Shown here one piece after another: positions 1 to 8,100 of a stretch of DNA of 8,654 nt. Made by a program: the position numbers and the translations under genes. This DNA is from Clostridiales bacterium (GTDB lineage Bacteria > Bacillota > Clostridia > Christensenellales > JAISNN01), in NCBI GenBank assembly GCA_031289865.1, contig JAITOQ010000109.1:1-8654 (forward strand), in the 5' to 3' direction. The notes below the pieces were generated by a model that searched no databases, was not told the DNA's origin, and saw only the letters and a list, made by a program, of their open reading frames with translations. Numbering within the stretch: the stretch's first letter is position 1; each line of letters opens with the position of its first letter.

Positions 1-1023
1 GTGGGTTTCTTTGTCGTACTTATCATTATTGTCACCTTGGGATACACGGTCTTTGTCGGCTACAACGACGGCGCGAACGCAATCGCCACGGGTATCGCCA
101 CACGCGCAATGTCGCACAAGACCGCCGTCGTCATCACCGTCATCTCGACGGTTGCCGCGCCTATCCTCTACACCTATTTCGGTGCGGAGCTTTCGGTCGC
201 AAACACCATCGGCAAAACCGTCGAACACGGCGCGCTCTTTGACTCAAATACATACCTTGCATACTCCTTTGTCTTTGCCGGGGTTTTGGGCGGTCTCGTT
301 TGGTGTCTGTTTTCGGCAAAAAACAGATTGCCCGTCAGTACGTCCCATTCCTTGCTCGGCGGTATATCGGGCGCGGGGGTGGCTGCATTCGGCTTTTTGC
401 CCGTGGATTGGAACAGCCTATTTATAAAGATCATTTTGACCTCCGTCTTAGTCCCGTTGGTCAGCTTTTTGGTGAGTTATATCATCATGAAGATCATAAG
501 GAAGATAGCGTACAACGTACCCGTATCCTCCTCGGGTATAATTAAGAGGCTGCAAATTCTCAACGTGGCGGTGCTTTCCTCGGCAATCTCTATCAACAAC
601 GTCCAAAAGCCGCTCGGAGTCCTCTTTTTGACCTTTGCGGCGACGGGGTTTGCATATACAAACAACACTATATTGTTAATCGTCGCGCTCTCCGCGCTCG
701 CTCTCACCTTGGGCGCGTGTTTCGGGGGGACGCGTATCATACATACGGTAGGACGGAAAATCTTTAAGATTCAGCCGATTCACTCCTTTTTGGCGCAAAT
801 CTCGGTAGAGTTTGTCATCTTTGCCGCGTCGGGCTTTGGGATTCCCGTGAGCGCGGGTCAAGCCGTATCCTCTACCGTCATGGGCGTCGGCGCGTCGGAC
901 CGCTTTGGGCAAGTCAATTGGTCAAATTCTCTTAGGATTTTTATCTTTTGGGTCTTGACCTACCCCGTAACATTTGTATTGGGCGGCGCATTGACCTTGA
1001 TATTTAAAATATTCTTTCATTGA
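1..1023 (+). CDS. pit: PiT-family inorganic phosphate transporter
   Basis: A 340-residue polytopic membrane protein with about ten hydrophobic segments, the usual size for bacterial PiT (PHO4) permeases, which import phosphate with a coupling cation. The first family signature is present as GYNDGANA at residues 20-27, and the N-half PVSTSHS motif at 111-117. The internal C-terminal repeat is recognisable but degenerate. Its signature reads ISINNVQKPLG (196-206), with Asn200 where Asp is usual, and the second PVSTTH-like motif reads PVSAGQ (272-277). The PVSAGQAVSSTVMGVG stretch is otherwise typical. The start used is a GTG at base 1. About 20 residues before the first signature is a normal N-terminus, so this may be the true start, but the window edge hides the ribosome site and any upstream codons. 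The DUF47 gene follows after 18 bases. Family assignment is firm; the transported ion and coupling cation are inferred. Confidence 0.93.
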   Translation: MGFFVVLIIIVTLGYTVFVGYNDGANAIATGIATRAMSHKTAVVITVISTVAAPILYTYFGAELSVANTIGKTVEHGALFDSNTYLAYSFVFAGVLGGLVWCLFSAKNRLPVSTSHSLLGGISGAGVAAFGFLPVDWNSLFIKIILTSVLVPLVSFLVSYIIMKIIRKIAYNVPVSSSGIIKRLQILNVAVLSSAISINNVQKPLGVLFLTFAATGFAYTNNTILLIVALSALALTLGACFGGTRIIHTVGRKIFKIQPIHSFLAQISVEFVIFAASGFGIPVSAGQAVSSTVMGVGASDRFGQVNWSNSLRIFIFWVLTYPVTFVLGGALTLIFKIFFH

Positions 1024-1041
1024 TAAAAGGAATAAAACACC

Positions 1042-1632
1042 ATGGGCAACAAAATCAACTTTTTTAATATTTTATTGGATCAATGCCGCATTATGCAAGA
1101 GGCAATGAACATTCTCCTTGAGTATTGCATAAACGGCGACGAAAAACTTGCCGACGATATCATCGCGCTTGAAGAAAAGGGCGATATGTCGCGCAGAATT
1201 TTAATCGACGAATTAAATAAAACCTATTTTACGCCGATTGACCGCGAGGATCTCTTTGCGCTCTCCCGTCTTATTGACGAAATCACCGATCATACAAAGA
1301 CGACGGTGGACGGTATTCGCCTATTTAAAATCACACCGAACGCTCACATGGTCGAAATCACGCGCAGTTTGGTGGGAATAACCGAACACATTTACAATGC
1401 GGTTTACCGCGTCGAAAAGCACAAATCCATCGCCCGCGAAGAAGCGTTAAAAGCGAAAGAGGGCGAAAACGTGGTATACAATCAATCTCACGTCGCCTTA
1501 GCCGACCTCTTTGACAATGAGGATTTTAGGACGATTTTTAAATACCGCGAGCTATATAAACACTTGCAGCACACCTCCGAAATCGCAAATCAAGCTATGG
1601 ACTTTCTTTTGAATATATTAGTCAAAATGTAG
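1042..1632 (+). CDS. DUF47 / PhoU-like Pit accessory protein
   Basis: A 196-residue soluble, mostly helical protein of the DUF47 (PhoU_div, YkaA/Pit accessory) family, close to the family's usual 200-210 residues. Visible family marks are the EEKGDMSRR segment (44-52), the FTPIDRED core (63-70), the acidic LIDEITD stretch (77-83), and the C-terminal helix HTSEIANQAMD (177-187). The acidic ExxxD-type motifs are the metal-binding positions in PhoU-like bundles. Members are commonly encoded next to PiT permeases and are thought to modulate phosphate transport at the membrane; that role is inferred here from position. The ATG at 1042 is preceded by AAAAGGAA (1026-1033), an acceptable ribosome site with about 8-10 bases of spacing. 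The gap of 18 bases after pit points to one operon. Its stop codon overlaps an inverted repeat. Confidence 0.93.
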   Translation: MGNKINFFNILLDQCRIMQEAMNILLEYCINGDEKLADDIIALEEKGDMSRRILIDELNKTYFTPIDREDLFALSRLIDEITDHTKTTVDGIRLFKITPNAHMVEITRSLVGITEHIYNAVYRVEKHKSIAREEALKAKEGENVVYNQSHVALADLFDNEDFRTIFKYRELYKHLQHTSEIANQAMDFLLNILVKM

Positions 1633-1646
1633 CAACGTGACGTTGC
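1632..1646. repeat. Perfect 15-base inverted repeat at the DUF47 stop codon
   Basis: GCAACGT-G-ACGTTGC is a perfect 7-1-7 palindrome starting at the last base of the DUF47 stop codon. No T-run follows, so it does not look like an intrinsic terminator. The symmetry suits a dimeric DNA-binding protein, and it would overlap the possible -35 at 1643-1648. A third GCAAC (1657-1661) could pair with the right arm GTTGC instead. Its function is unknown. Confidence 0.45.
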
Positions 1647-1670
1647 ATCCATCATCGCAACCGATATACA
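1643..1670 (+). promoter_or_regulatory. Possible weak sigma-A promoter for the small membrane protein gene
   Basis: TTGCAT (1643-1648) and TATACA (1665-1670) are separated by 16 bases. They match the -35 and -10 consensus at 3 of 6 and 4 of 6 positions. Transcription would start near 1677 and give a leader of roughly 107 bases before the ATG at 1784. The match is weak, and read-through from the pit operon is an alternative source of transcripts. Confidence 0.22.
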
Positions 1671-1744
1671 GATAGGACTTTCTTTAGAAGCCCGTTCACC
1701 GATTGAGTAGGTGTCATTACCTATTACTTGTTACTTAAAAAAAT

Positions 1745-1765
1745 CGGTTTTTTAAAAACCGTTTT
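1745..1765 (+). terminator. A/T-rich hairpin with short T-run, possible terminator or attenuator
   Basis: CGGTTT (1745-1750) pairs with AAACCG (1756-1761) around TTTAA, and TTTT follows. The full sequence is an almost exact palindrome (CGGTTTTT and AAAAACCG). It has only three G/C pairs, so it is weak as a terminator. It lies between the DUF47 stop and the next gene, where an operon end is expected. However, it also sits only a few bases before the ribosome site AAGGGGG of the small gene, so it could act as leader control of that gene. Confidence 0.4.
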
Positions 1766-1783
1766 ATAAAGGGGGAATTTTTT

Positions 1784-2068
1784 ATGCCTTATCCATCATT
1801 TCCGGGACCGGGTCCGAGAGGACCGCAGCAACAACCGCCTCATTTCGGCGGATCACCTTACGGAGGCGCACCTTACGGCGCACCGAGGGCTTACGGCCCG
1901 CCGCCTCCTCCTCCGCGCCCGCCGATCGCATCCGTGATCGTCCCGATTCCCGTACCGCGTGTAGTTCACCGCATCCGCAATTTCTTCTTTTGGCTGTTCT
2001 TGATTCTCGCGCTTTTGGGCGGCGGCGGTTATGCTTTTTACATTTATCTCTTCCCGCTGTGGTTTTGA
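1784..2068 (+). CDS. Small Pro/Gly-rich single-span membrane protein, unknown function
   Basis: This 94-residue protein is not recognised. Residues 1-48 are low-complexity, rich in Pro, Gly and Tyr, with short SPYGG/APYGA-type repeats (the DNA CACCTTACGG recurs 15 bases apart at 1854 and 1869) and a run of six prolines at 39-44. A short hydrophobic VIVPIPVPRVV stretch and a basic HRIR (62-65) precede one clear membrane segment at about 67-90, rich in Phe, Leu and Gly, which ends almost at the C-terminus. With basic residues before the segment, the disordered head would face the cytoplasm and the protein would be tail-anchored; this topology is inferred. AAGGGGG (1769-1775), about 8 bases before the ATG, is a very strong ribosome site and supports expression. 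Gene boundaries are convincing; the role is unknown. The gene converges with the glucan synthase gene. Confidence 0.78.
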   Translation: MPYPSFPGPGPRGPQQQPPHFGGSPYGGAPYGAPRAYGPPPPPPRPPIASVIVPIPVPRVVHRIRNFFFWLFLILALLGGGGYAFYIYLFPLWF

Positions 2069-2120
2069 TAAGTTGTCGTTAGCATAACAAAACGTCGGTA
2101 AACCCTTAATACGGCTTATA

Positions 2121-2154
2121 AAACAAAACGGTTTTTTCGTTCTGTTTAGTTTTT
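2121..2154. terminator. Intergenic hairpin between the convergent genes, better paired on the minus strand
   Basis: AAACAAAACG (2121-2130) faces CGTTCTGTTT (2138-2147) across the loop GTTTTTT. On the plus strand there is one A-C mismatch in ten pairs and T2150-2154 follows. On the minus strand the same position becomes a G-U wobble, so all ten positions pair, and the right arm runs into GTTTTATAA. It lies 19 bases beyond the glucan synthase stop codon and is the best candidate terminator for that gene. It may also work in both directions. The rest of the 2069-2165 gap shows nothing I can name. Confidence 0.5.
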
Positions 2155-2165
2155 GTACTCAAAAA

Positions 2166-5100
2166 TCATACAAAAACCTTTATTTCATAGCTTCCCTCAT
2201 CTTTGAGTGCAATGCCGTAGTTGCCGCTTAAATTGACGCCGTTGACAAGGAATCCTTTTTCGATTCCTTGTTTTTTTATGATTTCTATCCTATAGACCGC
2301 GTCTTTGCGGCGGTACTCGACCTTTACGCGCTCAAGCGCGGACGGTAGGTTCGGTTTGATCGACAGCATATTATTCCTCAAAGTTATCCCCAACATATCC
2401 TCTAAAATCACGCGGTACATGAGCGACGCGCTCCCCGTATACCAACTCCAACCCGCTCTCCCTCCCGTCGATACGTCCGCGGACAAGACGTACGGTTCGC
2501 CCAAAAAGAGGTCTTTACCGTCAGTCGCCATTATGCGTGCGGGATTTATCATAGACAGAATATCATACCCCTCGTCGGCTCGCCCTGCATGAAAGAGCGC
2601 GGAAATATACCACATTACCGCATGGGTGTATTGCCCGCCGTTTTCACGCGTCCCGTAAGGGTATGAGGAAATATATCCGAAATATTTTTCGGGAGTAAAG
2701 GGCGGCTCAAACAGCTTGACGATATTTTTTTTGCGGTCGATTAGCATGCGTGCGCGGTCGAGCGCGGAGTCTGTCTTTCGCTTATCGCCGATCCCCGACA
2801 AGACCGCCCAGCTTTGGCTCAACAGATCGAGGGTGCAATATTTTCCGTCACGGCTGCCGAGCCATTCGCCGTCGTCGGTAAAAGCACGCTTGTATTGCGC
2901 GCCGTCGTAGCCGTGACTGTCGACGGCTTTTTTGAGTCGCAGCTCGTGTTCGATATATTTTAAACGATTCTCTAAAGCGTGCGTCCCCTTGTACATTGTC
3001 AACACCTTGTACGCAAACATGCTTAGCCACACGCTCTCGCCGCGCCCCTTGACCCCTATGTGATCCAAAGCGTCGTTCCAATCGCCCGATCCCATCAACA
3101 ATAGATCATGCTCACCGTACCTTAACGCGCTTTCTATAGCGCGCTCAAGGTGTTCGGAAAGGGGTGCGTCATGAGCGTTTTTAGGGGTCTCCATGCGCGA
3201 ATGCTCATGCGAAAAGAGCGGTTCGGACTTGAGATACGGAACTCTCTCCTTGAGAATAGCGTCGTCGCCCGTCGCATGGATATATGCAAAAGCCGCGTAC
3301 GGCAAAAACAACTTGTCGTCGGAAATCCTCGTCCTCACTCCAAGGCGCGGCGAATGCCACCAATGCATAACGTCGCCCTCCGTATATTGCCGTGCGGCGC
3401 AAAGCAAAATATGCTCTCTGACCGCGGCGGGGTCGCGGTACAAAAGCCCCAACATGTCTTGTAATTGGTCGCGAAAGCCCACCGCGCCGCCCGCTTGATA
3501 AAAGCCGCATCTGCCGCGTATCCGCGACGAAACAAGCTGATACATAAGACGGTGATTAAACATCGTATCGAGATATTTGTCGCACGTGTCTACCCTGATA
3601 TTGTTTAGGGCTTTAAATTCGTTTAACGCCTTTTGTTTTTCCGTGTCGATTTCTTCGGGAAAAAGCGCGGAAATATCGCTCTCGCCGCTTGCAAAAACGA
3701 AGTACATTTTTCGAGTCCCCGACGGTCTGATTTTGGCGGTATAGATCGCTGAAAAAGCGGGTATTTTTTCGTCGGAAATACAGTCCGAAACAAGGCGTCC
3801 CTCGCGTGAAAAAATCCCGTTTCTATCCTTTATTACCTCGCCTCCGAAGGTCTTTAAAATCACGGTTTGACCGTTTGAGGGGTTCGCCGCCGTCACGGAA
3901 TCGCCGTGATATTCATAATAGAGATTTTGATTTTTTTTAGACCCAAGCGCAAGCTCGATATCCAAAAGCACGGCGCACTCTTGCAGCCTATCCTTTTTGT
4001 TTGTGATTCCGACCTCGTAGACTCTCGCGCCGCCGTCTAAAATCATATAGGTCGAAACACGCGCAGAAAGCGCGTCAAAGTCGTGAAAAAATACCGTTTC
4101 GCCGTTTTTGTGTTCAAAATACGCGCCGCGCCGATTGATACGCGTCAGCTTGTTTCCGTACATCAAACATAGGCTTTCGGACGCGGTGTCGGAAACGGGG
4201 TCAAACGAGAGTGCGCTCCCCTTGTTTTCACGCGAATTTTGAAAGAACGTATAACCGCCGCCGTTGTCCGTCACAATACAGCCGCCGCGTACGCCCGCAA
4301 TCACGTTTGAATACGGGAGCGCGGGAAGCGCGTCCGCGCAGTAACCGCCGTCCGTCGTAAAATATCCCGCGCCGCTGTAGAGCGCGGCTTTGGGTTTTTG
4401 GCTTTCCGCAACGAATTGCGGCGGCTCATCGCTCTCGTACAGCGCGTTCGAGCGGCTCAAACTTAGCGTACCGAAGGGTCTTTCGCGGTATTCGTTCAGA
4501 TTTACAAACGCGTTTTTTTCAAAGAGCGATTCGGCGGTCGGATCGTTCCCGATCAAAATCACGCTTGAAAAATCCCGCACATACCGCCTAACCAACCGCT
4601 TGATAGGATCGTGGTACGGGTCAAAACGCGGTTCGCATAGGACAAAACGCACCGCGATACCCGTACTGTGAATGCGGTTAAACACCTTTAAAAGGGATAC
4701 GAGATACCCCTCGTCGCGGTCGCTCACATGCTTGTAGTACAGCAGTTTCGCTTCAAAATTTTCGGAGCAGTCCCTATACAATCGGCTGTTTTCACGCTCG
4801 CTTATGTCATGCAATTTTTGAGAGGACAGCGGCACATACAAAATACGGGTCAAAAGCTCCCCCTCTATTTCACATTCCTCCTCGTTTAAGACCGTGTGAC
4901 GTTCGTACCAAATAGGCTCCGGAGAGGCTTTTATCAGCTTGTCAAAAACGGCGGTGTTTGCACGGCGCAACAGCTCGTTTCGCTCATCCTCACTTTTTGC
5001 CGCGACGATAACCACGGAAAATTCAAGGCTTTCGCCCTTTTTAATCTCCGCGTTTGCGGAAAAGCCGAAGCACGGCTCAAGTACGTCGCCTATATTCGGA

Positions 5101-8100
5101 AAAGCGTCCGAGATTTCCATTGCCCCGCGTTCCGCGGCAATCGGATTTTTTAAGGTTCTGTTCCTCCCGATAAAATGATAACGGCTGCATATCGGTTCGA
5201 TTTTTTCTAAGCCCTTTACAAGCATAGCCGCATAATAATTTTTGTCCCCCGCATAAATCCGCTTGCGCTCCGCCGTCACGCAATTCGGCGTAGGATTTTT
5301 CATAGTGACGAACATGTTGTAAAAATTTTTGTGTGACAGATAAGCGTTGCGGTCTCCGAGTACTATATCCCCGCCGAAAAAACACAGCCTATAATTTCTT
5401 GTCCGATCCGTATCGTTTTTAATTTGAAAGGAATGAATTTCGCCCGAAAAGCCCGTCGGTATCCGAACGGTATGCACCGCGCAGCGGCGCGTGTCGGTGT
5501 AGACGCATTTGTCCGAAAAAAACTCCGCGCATTTTGAGCGGCTTTCCGTAAAAAGCGGCGCGTAAGTCGGCGACGTCATACTCTCGCCGTCGTCGATATA
5601 GAGGTATTTTCCTTCGGGGTCGCCGATCCCCTCGTTTTCCTTCGTCACGCTTATTTTGTCAAAAACCGAATACGCACGCCCCGATTCATCCGCGACGATA
5701 TGATAATTTCCGTTTGAAATCGTTCTGCAATACGGAAAATCTTGCGGCTTTTCGATAAAAACCGACGGCGCGGTCTTTGCGCCCGATAAGAGAAAGAGAT
5801 TGTTTTTTACGGATTTAGGCGACCTTACCTCGATATTTTTTTCGGCAAGCAGATTTCGTCCCGACGCAATCCGCTCATCGTTCATAAAGAGGCGGCAAAG
5901 AACGTTGTCCGAAAGATAATTTGCAATCGAACACAAAATCATACCTTGATGATGCGCCATATAGGACGCGACCGTCTTGTCCGCATTAAAATCCTTTGCT
6001 TCAAAAAAGCCGTATTCGCCCATAAGCCCCGCGCTTTTCAGCTTTAAAAGATTTTTTACGGCTTTTTTGTCAAGCGTTTTGAGCGCGAGAAAGCTCGCGT
6101 AAGGCGCGATCACGCACTCGTTGGTTTTGGACTTTAAGGACAGCGTATTCACTCCGAAGGCTTGATATTGGTACTTCATGTTTTCGTCAAAGCGATAATA
6201 GCCGCTCTCCGACAAGCCGAAAAAACCCTTGCATTTCGTTTTGCTTTGGACGCGTGCGGCATTTTTTGAGGAGCGGTAAAGAAGCGAACCCTTAGGCGAT
6301 TTTAAAAATATATCCGCCATAAGGTATTCAAACATCGTTCCGCTCCACGAATACAGCGTGTTTCCCTCCGCACGCGCTATCTTTCGTCCGAGTTTAAACC
6401 AACACGGGAGGGAATTTATCGCGCCGAGATACGAAAGCAAGCGTGATTCGGACGCTAAAAGGTCGTAATGCGCGGCATATTCGCCGCTCTCCGCATTGTA
6501 GCCGATATAAAAAAGGTCTCGCTTAAAGTCGTACAGCTTAGAAAAATCCGCTTCGCAAGTCAAGCGTTCTATCCGCGAAATAAGCTTATCGCATTCCTCT
6601 CTCTCCTCCTTTGACAACGCTTTTTCGTCCGACGTGCCGCCCTGTAAAAACTCCTTGACGGTTATCATTGCCGTGACAAAATTTGCGCTGTCCACGCTAG
6701 AAACAAAGGACGGGTGCAATACGCTTCTGTTCCGAATATCGTACCAATTATAGAGATGCCCCCACTTTTTAGGCAGCTTCTCAGCCGCCGCCGTGATTCG
6801 CTCCAAATTATCGTACGCTTTACGAAACTGCTCCGCATGAATTTTTTCACCGAATATTCGGTCGGATTTCGCCGCGCCGCGTTCCGTCGCAATAAAGTAC
6901 CTCGCTACCTCCGCAAGCGCGGAAAAGCCGATATTTGTCGGAGACGTGTTATCCGACGTACCTATCGACGGCTCGATTTGAAGATTGTCGCAAATCAACG
7001 GATTTTCCTTTAAATTTTCTTCAAAAAATTTATAGGTCTTTTCCGCGGTTTCCTCCAAAAGGTCAAGCGTCCTTTGGTCGTGCGTCTTTTTTCGCTCGCG
7101 TCCGATTTCGGAGTTTAAGAGAAAAGCCGCCGCATAGACTGCCGCCGCCGCCGCAACCGTAAAAGAACCGAATAGAATATAGCCGACAACCGCAAGAATA
7201 GTAAAGACCAAAAACGACGGGATGAGATAGCCTATCGCCCGCTTTTTGTTTTTTTGAGAATGATAAAAGGTTTTCCATTCCAAAACCTTTTGTTGATTGA
7301 ATAAAAGTTGGTGAATGGTTTTCACACTCAACACAATGCCGCTCACCGCATAAAACGGAGAAATCAAAAAATCTCTTATCTCACGGTAAACTCCGCGCAA
7401 CGCCCTCTGCACCTTGTACCGCAAGCGGGATTTTGAAAACAAGGCGGTGACCGCCGAAAAAGCCGCGCTCAAAAACCGCGCAAACAACATTGCAAAAAGA
7501 CAGCCCAAAAAATTTAAACCGAAAAAATAAGCCGTGCCCAACACCGCAAAAAGACAAAACGCATTTAAAACCTGCGCCGCGTTTACGGCGATTATCGTCT
7601 TGTAGAGCGGCGGGATTCGGAGGGGAATCCGCTTTCCCGAAGAATCCCTCACACGGTTCTTTAAGAAAATAAGCAGCAAAAGATCGCCCTTTGACCACCT
7701 CAAATATCTGTCCGTATCCGAAGAAAAATCCTTCGGCGCGTCCTCAAACGTTACCGTTCCGCTCGAAACGGAGTTCAGTACGGCACCCTCTATGATGTCA
7801 TGACTTAGTACACGGTTTTCGGGTAACTTGCCGTACAGCTTATTGTAGAGGCTGTGAGCGCGCACTATCCCCTTTCCCGTAAAGATTTCTCGGTTAAAAA
7901 GCTTATAAAAAAGCCCCGAATAGTAAGGGTAGCTTTCGATACCCGAATCATTTAAAAAACGCTTTGCGTACCCGTGACCGATACTGTACATGTTGTATTT
8001 TGCCGCAAGAGTCATGAGGTCGAACGCGTCGTTTAAGGGGTGAATGATCCCGTTGATAAGTCCCTTGACGCTCCCCGGAAGCAGCTCGTTGTCATCGTCC

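Noticed and set aside
11..912. Alternative frames over pit on both strands
   Set aside because: The pit frame carries the PiT signatures and membrane segments; the others are low-complexity Ser/Arg-rich shadows.
1703..1727. TTGAGT with TATTAC as a promoter
   Set aside because: The spacing is 13 bases, too short for a sigma-A promoter.
1633..1783. Possible tRNA, small RNA or named riboswitch in the gap
   Set aside because: No cloverleaf, TPsiC-like box or known riboswitch core could be recognised; only the hairpins described were supported.
3150..3535. Several overlapping open frames of about 66-104 codons on both strands within the GH94 region
   Set aside because: They are out-of-frame shadows of ndvB, whose frame here encodes highly conserved GH94 motifs. 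Their translations are Arg/Ser/Cys-rich without domains.
3893..3909. TCACGG/CCGTGA 6-base inverted repeat with 5-base loop
   Set aside because: It is short, has no T-run, lies inside coding sequence, and is expected by chance at this size.
4896..5178. Plus-strand open frames opposite ndvB
   Set aside because: No ribosome site or domain, and the opposite frame matches the first GH94 beta domain without a break.
7149..7170. GCC/CGC triplet repeat
   Set aside because: It encodes the alanine run in a membrane segment (about residues 499-504) and is explained by codon use.
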